The notes under the pieces are model-generated. The model ran no database searches. It was given only the letters and a program-made list of their open reading frames with translations, and was not told the origin of the DNA. This document shows, in pieces, positions 10,557 to 20,833 of a DNA stretch of 37,934 nucleotides. The DNA is from Amanita rubescens (Eukaryota > Basidiomycota > Agaricomycetes > Agaricales > Amanitaceae), in assembly GCA_015039365.1 (NCBI GenBank), contig WION01000515.1, positions 1 to 37,934 on the forward strand, read 5' to 3'. The translations under genes were made by a program, and so were the position numbers. Positions within the stretch are counted from its first letter, which is position 1, and the number at the start of each line of letters is the position of its first letter.

Positions 10557-11974
10557 TATAAGCCTCCTCGCGTACTAGACAGTATCCTCTTATCATTACT
10601 CTCTTTGCTCAACGATAAGAAAGTACGCAACGTTGCGAAACACAGAATGCACTTTATTAACGGCTTCGAAGCCCGGATCTTCCATCGCGTCTGTCGTAAA
10701 CGCGACGACTATCAATCTTACACGGAAGCTGTTATCCAGGGAAGACTATCTCGGCGTTGCAGGAGATCTAAGCCAAGCCTCAGACGTGAAGAATCTGTTG
10801 GATTTCATGCTCCATTTGCTTCGCGATCATTGCTTACTAAACCAGGATCCAACCGTGAACATCGACCAGCGAGCAAGACGATTCATGATCAAAGTTATCT
10901 CGAAGATGCCCGTCATACCGACAGTCCTTGATAGTGAGTGGAGTCAGGACTGCCGGTCAAGCTTGATTACATCGGCGGGGGAGGACTTGGGCTAGTTCTC
11001 AAGGGCGAAACTACAAGGGGGCTGTCGTTGCTCTTAAAGTAGTTGTACAAGTCTGATGACGACGTTGTAAGTCACTTAACTGGTCATTATTACAAGGCCG
11101 CTTGTTGATATTTACGCCAACAGGCCTTTTGTCGTGAAGCGTTAACGTGGCAATTCCTGAAGCACAAGTTTGTGCTCCCGTTTTTAGGAATCCACGAACA
11201 TAAACCTTGACGGAATGGCGCCACGACTCTTCCTTGTCTCGCCATATATGAGGAATGGCACTCTAAGCCAGTGGCGCGAGCAAACAAACCCGTCGATAGC
11301 TGAGATAGAAAAACGCGTACTACGGTTTCTCTTCTTTCCACCGTTCACGGATGCTTATATCATAGAAGATCCTACAAGTGGCTCAAGGCCTCGAATACAT
11401 CCATTCAGGAGGGCATGGTTCACGGTTGTATCCGTGGGGTATTTGCACTAGATATTTAGCATGTTAAAACCCTCACTCTTTCATTCTTTAGGTGAATGTC
11501 GTCCTGGATGAAAAACCTACACGTTCAGATTGCTAGCTTCGGTTTAACGCGTCTCTCAGCAGCTACAAATACCAAATCAGGATTTTTCAGCATTAATGTC
11601 GCAGCCCCAGAGTTATTTGGAGTCTCGGAGGATGACGACTCTTTCAGAGATGACGTTCCTCTGCGAACGCAAATGTCGGACGTCTATGCATTTGGATGCC
11701 TTTATTATGAAGTAAGCTTTACTAGTAACCATTTTGACAAGATTATTGCTTAACTGCACAGATCCATTATGGTGCTGTACCTTTTGCCGGTAAAAACGAG
11801 GTACAAATCTGGAACCTTGTCACTCGGGGCGTACTTCCGCCTCGACTAGATGAGCCACCTCTGAGTGACGGGGCGTGGGATATAATTCAGCGCTGCTTGA
11901 CGAGGGAACCATCGAAACGGCCAAGAATGAAAGATGTTGTAGAAAGCCTGATGTGGCTGATGTTGAACCGGTAG
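10557..11974 (+). pseudogene. Kinase array I, module 2 (pseudokinase, degenerate)
   Basis: It starts with the linker exon YKPPRVLDSILLSLLSLLN, continuous in frame with module 1. The N-domain (PGSSIASVVNATT, LLSREDYLGVAGDLS) is followed by indels near 10915-10990 and a stop in the VALK region. The catalytic loop reads HGC in place of HGD and the DFG motif reads SFG (11535-11543). The end, KRPRMKDVVESLMWLMLNR, stops with TAG at 11972-11974. Its relative at 22.3-23.7 kb also lacks the DFG aspartate, so that loss predates duplication; the HGC change and the frameshifts are later decay. It is followed by the repeated 3' flank. Confidence 0.8.
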
Positions 11975-12059
11975 TGCTTATCTATATAGTATGTAGACAA
12001 ATTTGCTTCATTCATATTTCTTGTCACGCAAAGTGCTACGAAGCAACTCGTGCATTCGA

Positions 12060-12260
12060 TCACGCTTGCGAGAACACTATGCTAGCATATGCTTCAATTC
12101 ATCTCCTGCCCGCGCACACTTCACTCCTTTTAACTTCACTCTTTCACCCACATTATATTCTACCCCTCCTGACTACAAATGCTCTACCATGGAAAACGCA
12201 TGGAAAATAAAAAGAGAAAGGAAAAAGCGAGCGCAATCTGAACAAGAAAAGTGTGTATAG
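12060..12260 (+). repeat. Repeated kinase-array 3' flank, copy 2
   Basis: It matches the flanks at 4.85, 16.2 and 23.8 kb (ATTCATCTC, CTACCATGGAAAACGC, AAATAAAAAGAGAAAGG, AGCGAGCGCAATCTGAAC). The AATAAA here lies within AAAATAAAAAG. It sits between the end of kinase array I and the end of SKN1 copy C, which are convergent. Confidence 0.65.
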
Positions 12261-12316
12261 CATACGTGCGGAGGACGATAATAGTTCCTCTCTCTCTTAA
12301 TACTGCCTCACCGCAT

Positions 12317-13430
12317 TCAGCAACCCCCGTTGGAAGCGCTATTCGTTGGTACCTGCCACTCCCACGTTGTCATTCGGCTCTACGCGTTTGGTCAAGTTTT
12401 CTATCGGGAGAGAGAAACAGAAGCACGCACGTATACGCGTCGATGTGATTATTCCATCGTCGGATACCCAGCGGGATCGTAGTCGACATTCTTACTCCTC
12501 TTTCTCTGATACACCCTTACATAGTCGAACCTCAGCTCAGCGGGAAAGTTAAGTCGACGGTTTGCCGATTCGCTAGTCATAATCACTTAGTTCAACGACG
12601 GTACGGGGGTTCTTCGGACACAAGTTGGTGTCCGACTCCAGTTCCATATGTAACCGTGTCTGGTCCTACAGCGCTCGTTCCGAGTCGATAAGTTGGAGAA
12701 CCGTCAACTTTCCAGGTGATAAAGTTGACGGGTCTATTGGATGGGTCGGCCCCGAAGCCTACGAGTGGTCAGCTTAATTTCTTAAAAAAGGAGTATACTC
12801 GCACTCATGGGATGAAAACCGTTCGCTCTCTTGAAACGCATCACTCGGCACCTCCGCCAAACTTGACACAGCCTCACGCCTGTCATAAACGCGAAGACTA
12901 TCTCAACGTCGCGGCACAGCTAATCTTGGACTCCGGGAATCTTTTTGATTTAGAGTGCGGCGGGGTCGCACAAGTCGTAAGTGTAGCCTGTGTAGGGCCA
13001 GATCCCCGGGTACCCTGACCTAGTAATGTTTCCTGCCCGCCATGAGCCGGTCCAGTATCGGGGGTAAGACAATATGAAAAAGCAGAGTGGTTGATCGGTG
13101 ACGCGAGAAGGTGCTAGAACGGGAGAACGGGATACGAACCAGTTGCTTTGACGAGGATGTTGTTGGCTTCTGCGAGGCACTTGAATAGTTGAGTGTACTG
13201 GTCAAAACTGAAGAGAGTAAACCAAGGATGATAAAGAGGAGTTAGATGAGTTCGGCGTTGAGGACTCTCCATCGCATGGCGTTGGCGTCTGCATATTGGA
13301 GCGAGGGTCGCGCAGGAGGTCTCCAGGGTCATTTCGCGGTCCAAATTGGTCGTGGGCAGGGTCGTACTCATACGGTACGAGGCCGTGAAGGGTGCCTTTG
13401 AGTACTGCGGAGGAGTTTTGAGACCGATGC
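12317..13430 (-). pseudogene. SKN1/KRE6 copy C, deleted and chimeric
   Basis: On the minus strand the 3' part (last exon, GCDPAGYP-like region, DYVRVYQR-like region, TWKVDGSPTYRLGTSAVGPDT) and the 5' part (membrane segment and the DPAHDQFGP/LVPYEYD cytosolic part, 13090-13430) are present. Nearly the whole catalytic domain is missing. In its place at about 12880-12955 lies a patch of kinase N-domain sequence in plus orientation. It is flanked by kinase array I (left, convergent) and array II (right, divergent). Confidence 0.72.
12880..12955 (+). pseudogene. Kinase N-domain fragment inside SKN1 copy C
   Basis: The plus strand reads CHKREDYLNVAAQL followed by a LILDSGN-like piece and FDL. This resembles the module sequence EDYxxVAxxLSxxxDxxNLLDF, and the TGTCATAAACGCGA stretch matches the same exon of the arrays. 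Minus-strand SKN1 sequence lies on both sides. Short, so moderate confidence. Confidence 0.5.
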
Positions 13431-13822
13431 GAATATTGTCCTATACCACTTACGAAGAGCCACCAACTCGCAACTCCACCACATCCCCTGATGCGGAAGC
13501 TGGCATTGAGGCAGGAGAAGGGCGTGGATTTGTGTTGAGAGCAGACGGGGCCTGTAAAGTCGCACCTAACTGTCGTGGAATGGACTTGTTGGTTGAACTT
13601 CTTCAATCGACAAAGTTCGGTTGCCCCGGGCCTCGGGCCGTCACGGCAAACGCAAGACCAACCCTAGGGTTAGGTTTATACCTGGATTCGGACAACAACC
13701 ACTGGCAGCCCACATTCAACCTCAATGGACGGCCTGTTTTGGTCACCGTTCACACGTTTAGGCGCTGAAGACATTCTTCACACCTACCACCACGTCGTGC
13801 CTCAGAGTATCCAGCCAACGAC
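13431..13822. repeat. Region between SKN1 copy C and kinase array II
   Basis: 13431-13660 shows no recognisable coding content. From about 13660 it matches the 5' region of the other arrays: CCCTAGGGTTAGGTTTAT, CTCAATGGACGGCCTG and CACGTTTAGGCGCTGAAGAC. The reading LFWSPFTRLGAEDIL is present but not in frame with the ATG at 13823, so if it once was coding it no longer feeds the kinase gene. Confidence 0.45.
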
Positions 13823-15784
13823 ATGCAGCATGATACTGGAGACGGTGACGCCCTCTCATCGCTACTTTCTATACTCAACAGCAAGGAGGTACGCTGCATT
13901 TCAAACCGCGGAACCCGATCTGATAACGATGCTGTAGCCTGGATCTCCCATCACGTCTGTCATAAGCGCAACAACTATCGATCTTCTGTGCATTCTGTTA
14001 TACCCCGAAGACTACATCAGCGTTGTCGCACGGCTTAGCGAGAACGTTGAGAATTTGGTGGATTTTATCCTTCACCTGCTTCGCGATCGTCGCTTAACAA
14101 GTCTGGATGCAACTACTGACTTCAACCAACGGGCAAGACGATTGATGCTCAAAATCATATCTACGAACCCCGTGATACCACAATCCTTGATTGTGACTGA
14201 ATGCAAAGTACCAGCCACGCGTGATTACATTGGTGGTGGTGCGTACGGGGGTGTTTGCAAGGGCGAATTATGTGGGGAGATCGTTGCGCTAAAAGTATTG
14301 TACAAAACCGGTGACAACGTTGTAAGTCCTTCCTGCCTTGTTTAGTTTATCGACGATCGTTGATGTTTAATATAATAGGCGTTCTGTCGAGAGGCGTTGA
14401 CGTGGGCAATACTCAAGCACGAGTTTGTGCTGTCATTCCTGGGAATCTATAAACAACAAAAGGAAATGTTTCTTGTCTCGCCTTATATGGAGAATGGGAC
14501 GCTGGCCCAGTGGCGGAAGGATGCAAAGCCATCTGTTACCGAGACGTGGGAACGTGTATGGCTTTTCCTTCTGCTCTTCGTTAATACTCACGCCCGACGA
14601 AGATACTGGAAGTGGCCCAAGGCATGGAATACATTCACTCGGAAGGGATTGTTCACGGTGACCTGCGAGGGGTATCCTAATTGAAGCATGATATTTTGAG
14701 ATGTTGATGCCTTTTCTTCAGGACAACGTCCTCTTGGATGCCAATCTTCATGTTCAAATTGCAGATTTTGGATTAACCCGACTCCTAGACGCTACAAATA
14801 CCCAATCAGGAGCAAAACACCTCAACTTTTCGGCACCAGAGTTATTCGGATGCCTTGAGGACGCCGACGACCCCTCGGCTGTTGAGCCAGCCAGAACGCA
14901 GATGTCAGATGTCTACGCATTTGGATGTCTTTATTACGAAGTACGTCATAAAAACATGCTCAGATGTCCTTGCTGATTTGGCCAGATCTATTATGACAGT
15001 ATACCCTTTGCTGGTAGGCCAGAAGGACAGGTCATAGCCTTTGTCATCCAAAATAAACGACCACCTCGACAAGATGAGCCACCTTTGAGCGATGGGGCAT
15101 GGGAGGTGATTCAGCAGTGCTGGGTGAGGGAACCATGGAAACGACCGAGAATGAAAGATGTCATTGAAAGCCTGATTACCATATCTCATTCAATGCCCCT
15201 CTCTCGATCCCCAGTGACATTAACATCCGGCACTACTAGTATCCCTGTACTAATGTTCCCTGGCTATCCAGATCAGCTTCCTCGCAGTCCTGGTGACGAT
15301 GATGCCAGTGTTAAGAGGCGAAAAGCGGGTGTGCGCTTCGTGTGTACCGTCCCTGGATGTGGGAGCTTGTTTACGAGAAGGTTTAACCTGAAGGGTGAGT
15401 GCGCGATGTTTTTTTTTCTGTTGAAGTTTGGTGATTGAATCGTGATGAATAGGCCATATGCGATCTCACAATGAAGAAAAACCTTTTGTCTGTCATTGGC
15501 CGGGGTGTACCAAGGCATTTTCCAGACAGCACGATTGCAAGCGACATGAGGCACTTCATTCGAATTATCGCCCGTTCCTTTGTGAAGGGTGTTCGAAACA
15601 GTTCGTGAGTATGGATGCGCTTAATAGGCACCGTGCGTGTTTTTTTTTTATTCTCGTTCGCTACTCAAAATTCGACAATGCTTTTTTTCTTTTGACAGTG
15701 CGCTCTGAAGGAGGAGCAGAGTGTGCCAAAGTGCAAAAACTGGCTTCTATGAATGGAAGTTCCGTCGCAGGCTATGCTGAATGA
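13823..15784 (+). CDS. Protein kinase fused to C2H2 zinc fingers (kinase array II)
   Basis: Eight exons (13823-13888, 13938-14321, 14379-14555, 14603-14671, 14722-14940, 14986-15394, 15453-15632, 15699-15784) with GT-AG introns of 45-66 nt join to a 529-residue protein with no frameshift. Residues 1-120 are the leucine-rich N-domain. The kinase follows: glycine loop GGGAYGG (about 121), ALK lysine about 141, catalytic HGD Asp about 229, DFG Asp about 247, and RPRMKDVIESL. All catalytic residues are present. Exon 6 runs without interruption from the kinase end through a linker into the first finger (CTVPGC...HMRSH). Finger 2 (CHWPGC...HEALH) and a C2HC-like finger 3 (CEGC...LNRHLRSEGGAEC) follow. 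This predicts a kinase that may bind DNA or be nuclear. A shifted frame continues to 15839 with an acidic ending (DEMEVDFGNL), so the last ~20 residues of the donor finger protein may have been lost. Start choice: first ATG in frame. Confidence 0.85.
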
Positions 15785-16220
15785 CCTTATCTCACAGGAC
15801 AGTGCTGATGAAATGGAAGTGGACTTTGGGAACTTGTAGTCTGAGGGTCTGCTCGCCGACGCCGAGGAGAGCTTAGAAGCGTCCAGTGGCGCTGAAGATA
15901 CCAAACCGATCATGCTTCGGACCAAGATCGAAGATGATTGGATTCCCGTATAAGATTTCTTTTGATGATAACGAAAGCACTGCAAGCTGTGCGTTGCGTG
16001 CAATGGATGGACGCCAAGGATGGCGGCTCTTCCCGAATATTGTGGAATTACGACTTTCATTTCTTGTTTGTTCCCTTCTGTTCCGTCTCGTCTCTATTGC
16101 TCCCTCACGACTCTGTGTTATTATTTATGTGTTTCATGTCTGATGCTTTATTGTATTTCTATGGCTGGTTATTTGATACATATAATGATTGTAACGACTA
16201 TGACTCCGTGGGTGACGAAC
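15785..16220. other. 3' region of the kinase-zinc-finger gene
   Basis: The first part (to 15839) is probably former coding sequence of the zinc-finger donor in a shifted frame. The rest is T-rich DNA with no gene seen, unlike the 3' ends of arrays I and III. It was probably brought in together with the zinc fingers. The shared array flank resumes at about 16225. Confidence 0.45.
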
Positions 16221-16224
16221 GAAG

Positions 16225-16440
16225 CAACTCGTTTATTCGAGAACGCTATACCGTCCTATACTTCAATTCATCTCACTCCTTTACTCTTTCACCTGCATCA
16301 CATTCGACCCCACACGCCTCACACATTACCCCTCCTACTACAAATACTTTAACGATTGAATAAAGAAAGAAAGAAAGAAAAAAGCGAGCGCAATCTGAAC
16401 AAAAAAGAGTGTAGCATATACGTGCGGAGGACGATAATGT
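16225..16440 (+). repeat. Repeated kinase-array 3' flank, copy 3
   Basis: It matches the copies at 4.85, 12.1 and 23.8 kb, with ACTTTAACGATTGAATAAAG, AGCGAGCGCAATCTGAAC and GTGCGGAGGACGATAATGTG. It contains an AATAAA signal and separates the convergent kinase-zinc-finger gene and SKN1 copy D. Confidence 0.7.
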
Positions 16441-16507
16441 GTACAGAATGGGTCCGTTTTTGAAAGAAAATAAAGAAGAGAAGTCCGTATGCCGTTTCCC
16501 ACTCTCT

Positions 16508-18680
16508 CTATACCGTTCGGCAACCTCCATTGTAAGCGCTATTCGTTGGTATCGGCCACTCCCACGTCGTCGTCATATTCGGATCTATACGCGTATTCGT
16601 CAAATTTTCTATCGAGAGAGAGAAAACAGAAAGACTCACTCGTATACGCGATATGATTGTTAATATACTCCATCGTCGGATACCCAGCTGGATCACAGCC
16701 GACATTCTTACACCCCTTTCTCTGATACACCCTCACATAGTCGATCCTCAGCTCAGCGGGAAAGATCATCGTCGTTAAGTCAATGGTTTGCCAATTCGCT
16801 ATTGGCTTGGTTCAACGAGAGTACATGAGAAGAAAAAACGCAAAACGTACGCGATATCCCAAAGTTGAGTATGATGGGCATGGGTTCTTCCGGTATCAGT
16901 CGTTGTCCAACTCCGGTTCCGTTCGTACCCGTATCAGGACCTACGGCAGAAGCTCCAAGTCGGTAACTCGGGGATCCGTCGACTTGCCATGTGATAGAGT
17001 TATTGGGTCTATCGGATGGATCGGCCCAGTACTCGAGGCCTAATAATGGGCGGTCGATCAGTACATCGAGCAAGCACGCGCGCCCACCCCACGCATCCAT
17101 GGTATGAAACAACGCACCACTCCCTTGAAACATATCACTAGGCACCCCCGCCAAACTCGACACAGCCTGCTGCACCGCACTCCCCCTATACGTATTCAGC
17201 CTCGCCTCACTCGTATTATAAATAACAAACTCGTCCTGCGTATCGTTCCCATGAACATAATCATGCGTAAACGGTGCGAATTGCGCGCTTTGAGAAGCGA
17301 CTTGACCCGTCGGGTTGACTTTATCTTTTTCAACTTCGAATACATATATCGATTTCGGGTGCGAGGGGGATGGACCTGGGTGGTTAGAGTTGGGACATGA
17401 ACAGGCGGAAAGACGTTGGCCTGGTAACCAGCTTAGGGCGTAGTTGTATTTGGCTCCGGAAAAAGCGGAGTAGACGGCTGAGGCTGAGGCTAACATGTTG
17501 GGGTAGGTTTATTAGGGAACGTCCTGACGTCGCACAGGCGCGATGTACATGAGATTGAACCTAAAATTTACGTATGCATAATGCGGAACACAACGCTGGT
17601 ACTGGTGCCTGCGGCTGGCACGGGAATCGGCTCACCAGTATGTGGGTTATAGTCGGGGTTTACGGCCACATTCCGGAAGTGGTGGCAGGGTAGCCTGGCC
17701 TTGCGAGATTTCCCATTGTCCAAGTATCCCTGCGTGTGTTGGTCCGGGCCTGGGAAGGATGCTGATACTTCGATGTACCCGCTTGAAAAGCAGAATTTGT
17801 TCCATGATTGGAGCATGCCACCGGAGGGGTAGGTTAGGTCGGTGAGATTGGCTTGGAGAGTGTCGGCAGAGTCCATGGTGATGACGAGGTAACTGTCGCG
17901 TATGGTGATTTGTCCAGGGTCGTACCATTCTGAATCGCCCGCCGCACCGTGCCAGAGGTTGACGGCTTCCCAGTAGGGGTCGTCGCCTGGTAAAACGTCT
18001 GACCGGCATTTTCGAATTCGTATTCATCGCCGTCAAAACCTGTTCGCGCTTTTGAAGAGTTGGGGTTGCGGTGTCTATCAGGTCCGGGAGTTGAATTCTG
18101 GAGATGATGAGAGAGCCAAGGGAGAAGACGAAAATAGAAAGAGGTTGTCATAGTGGTGATTGGCCTGTGACATGAAAAACGGTGAAAAGGTCCTAGTAGT
18201 AGAGGAAAATGGGAGCCGTACTGGTTGCGTTGATGCGGATGTTGCTTGCTTCTAAGGCGTACTTGGATAGTTGAGTGTACCAGGTATACACGGGGTAGAA
18301 GATGAAAAGAGTGAGGAGGCCGAGGATGATAAGGATCAAGAGGCAGACGTTGAGGATGCCTTTCCATGGCAGCCATTGAGGTCGGCTTTGACGTAGATGT
18401 CAGAGTGGGGATCGTGGAGGAAATCTTCGTCGTCTCAGGTCTGGGGGATCGAGTTGGTCGTTGGTGGGATCGTACTCGTACGATACGAGGCCTGTGGTGT
18501 GAGGAGAACCCTTGAGGACGGTGGAAGGATACTTTGAGTCCGACATGAAGAACATGTGGGAGTCGCCCGAGGTGGAGACGAGGGGGTTGTAGGTAGAGGT
18601 GAGATGCGATCGATGATCATTGAGTCGTGTGAGTCTGAGAGGAGGCCGGAGAAGACGTGCTGAAGCGGAGGGCATAGTCG
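16508..18680 (-). pseudogene. SKN1/KRE6 copy D, degenerate
   Basis: It is collinear with the intact copy E over its whole length but has many lesions. The start ATG is ACG. The membrane and cytosolic parts (LFIFYPVYTWYTQLSKYA, SDSKYPSTVLKGS) are broken by frameshifts. The microexon donor GTGAG is changed to ATGAC. An extra run replaces part of the GISPNWQ region with purine-rich DNA. The catalytic neighbourhood reads IYVFEVE because of a deletion and an insertion around EIDIFE (17340-17375). The stop after GGC is CGA. No functional protein can be made. Confidence 0.82.
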
Positions 18681-18689
18681 TCGACTCGT

Positions 18690-19200
18690 CGAGGAGGTAT
18701 GTCGTGGGTGGGATCGTACTCGTATGGTGGGAGAACCTTTGAGGACGGTGGAGGGATACTTTGTGTGCGCATGCCGGGTTATAGAGACTGGCCCTCTAAC
18801 AATCTCCATTGTAAGCGCTATTCATCGGGATAGGCCACTGCCACGTCATCAAATTCGGATCTGTGAGCCTCGTCAGTCCCTCTCCATTTTGGCGCAAAAC
18901 CCAACCCTCACGCGAAGATTCCGTTTCGTCCGTTGGATAGGTCGGCCCACTACTCAAAGCATTCGGATAAGAAGAGAGGTAGAGAGATAAAAAATGCGCA
19001 CCGTTCCACTCCCTTGAAACATATCACTAGGCACCTCCGCTACACACCCTCAGGCTGCACCGCACTCCTTCAACGTATTCGGCCTCTGAATCGCTCAAAT
19101 ACACGTAATCGTGCGCGAACGACGCGAATTGCGTGCTCTGAGAAGCGACCTGGCCTATGTCCTTCTCAATTTCAAGGATATCGGTTTTAGCTGGTGCGCC
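18690..19200 (-). pseudogene. SKN1/KRE6 relic D2
   Basis: 18690-18780 repeats a cytosolic N-terminal piece (YEYDP-like and VLKGSP-like). 18795-19200 is the 3' end of another SKN1 copy (AYNGD in place of AYNGGC, then the DPNLMTW-like last exon, GGAFHTMG-lacking middle, HDYVYLSDS-like segment and IEKD-like segment). It closely resembles copy B at 7.6-8.3 kb and, like copy B, lies just upstream of a kinase array. This shows that a block of SKN1 + SKN1 relic + kinase array was duplicated as one piece. Confidence 0.7.
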
Positions 19201-19224
19201 TCGGCTCAGAAGGAGGGGGAGAGA

Positions 19225-19359
19225 CCTGTTAGGTTTACCGATGGCAGTGACGAGCTCCCGTCCCGCCTCAATGGGACAGCAGGCCTTTTTTGTCCGCCAT
19301 TCGCACGATTAAGCGCCGAAGACGTCCTTCGCACCATACCACGGAGAACCGCATCCAGC
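19225..19359 (+). repeat. Shared 5' region of kinase array III
   Basis: It matches 8925-9065: GTTAGGTTTACC, ATGGCAGTGACGAGCTCCCG, and a frame reading LNGTAGLFCPPFARLSAEDVL followed by RTIPRRTASS into the ATG at 19360. It is probably the 5' coding part or leader of the array. No start codon could be fixed. Confidence 0.5.
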
Positions 19360-20771
19360 ATGGACCATGGACCTGGTGCAAGTGGCGCGATGACACCCTC
19401 TCATCGCTACTTTCTATGCTCAACAACAAAGAGGTGCGCGTCATTGCACAGTGGGGAATACACTCTGACGAAGGCCATAGCCTGGATCTTCCATCAGCTT
19501 CTGTCGTAAATGCAACAACTATGGATCTTCTGTGCGATCTGTTATACCCTGAAGACTATGTCAGCATTGCCACACAGCTTAGCGAGACCTCAGATGTCGC
19601 GAATTTGTTGGATTTTATGCTTCACCTCATTCGTAATCGTCTTTTATCAAGTCCCGATGCGTCTATCGACTTCAACCGACGGGCAAGACGGTTGACCCTT
19701 AAAATCATATCTACTAAACCCGTGATACCACGGTCTTTGATGGTGACCGATGTCCAAGTACCGGCCAAGCGCGATTACATCGGTCGTGGTGGCTTTGGGG
19801 GTGTTTTCAAGGGCGAGTTACGGGGGGAAATCGTCGCGCTCAAAGTATTGCACAAGGTGTGATAACAACGTCGTAAGTCCTTCATGCGCTTCAAGTTTAT
19901 AATGTCATCGTTCGTTTCTGTTCCAACAGGCATTCCTGTCGAGAGGCATTGATGTGGGACAATGCTCAAGCACGACTTCGTACTGCCATTCCTGGGAATC
20001 TATGAACAACAAGAGGAAATGTTCCTTCTCTCGCCTTATATGAAGAATAGCACGCTGGCCCATTGGCGGAAGAACGAAAAGCCATCTATTAACGAGACAT
20101 GGGATCGTGTACGTCTTTTCGTTCTTCTGCTTCCTCGTTGATACTCACCCCCAACGAAGATACTGGAAGTGGCCCAAGGCATGGAATACATCCACTCAGA
20201 AGGGATTTTTCACGGTGACCTGCGAGGGGTATTCCAACTGAAATGGCATGATATTTTGAAATGTTGACACCTTTTCCTCAGGACAATGTACTCTTGGATG
20301 ACAATCTTCACGTTCAAATTGCAGATTTCGGATTAACCCGACTCTTAGACGCTACGAATACCCAATCGGGAACAAAACATTTCCACTTTGCAGCCCCAGA
20401 GTTATTCGGATGGCCTGAGGATGCCGACAACCCCTCTGCTGTTGAGCCACCCAGAACGCAAATGTCAGACGTCTATGCATTTGGATGTCTTTGTTATGAA
20501 GTGCGTCGTAAACACATATTGATACCCTTACTGATTTGGCTAGATCTATTATGATAGTATACCCTTCGCTGGTAGGTCAGCACTACAGATCACGGCCCTA
20601 GTTGTTCGAAATGAACGACCGGATCGACAAGATGAGCCACCTTTGAATGATGGGGCATGGGAGGTGATTCAGCGGTGCTGGGCAATGGAACCACGGAAAC
20701 GACCGAAAATGAAAGATGTCATTGAAAGCCTGATTGCTATGCTTATATCTAAGTCAATGTTCTTAGCCAAT
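19360..20771 (+). pseudogene. Kinase array III, module 1 (first half frameshifted)
   Basis: Same layout as the other modules: MDHGPGASG, LSSLLSMLNNKE, LLYPEDYVSIATQLSE, GRGGFGGVFKGELRG, VALKVLH, HGDLRG-DNVLLD, IADFGLTRLL, SDVYAFGCLCYE, RPKMKDVIESL. Catalytic residues are present. Breaks are two extra bases near 19391, one near 19497, an early stop after VALKVLHKV (about 19860) and extra bases near 19935 and 19952. The second half is clean. The last exon ends at 20771 (FLAN), and a 62-nt intron (20772-20833) joins it in phase 0 to module 2. Because module 2 has no start of its own, these breaks threaten expression of the whole array. Confidence 0.8.
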
Positions 20772-20833
20772 GTGCGTCGACCAAGGTTTTTATTGAGACC
20801 ACTTGACTAATATTCTCTGGCAATCCATATCAG

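Noticed and set aside
13662..13680. Telomere-like CCCTAGGGTTAGG
   Set aside because: Only one or two repeat units are present, and the same words recur as part of the shared kinase-array 5' region, so it is neither a telomere nor an internal telomeric array.
5001..19200. SKN1 copies considered as separate functional paralogues
   Set aside because: Each has at least one stop, frameshift, lost start or missing catalytic motif when compared with copy E.
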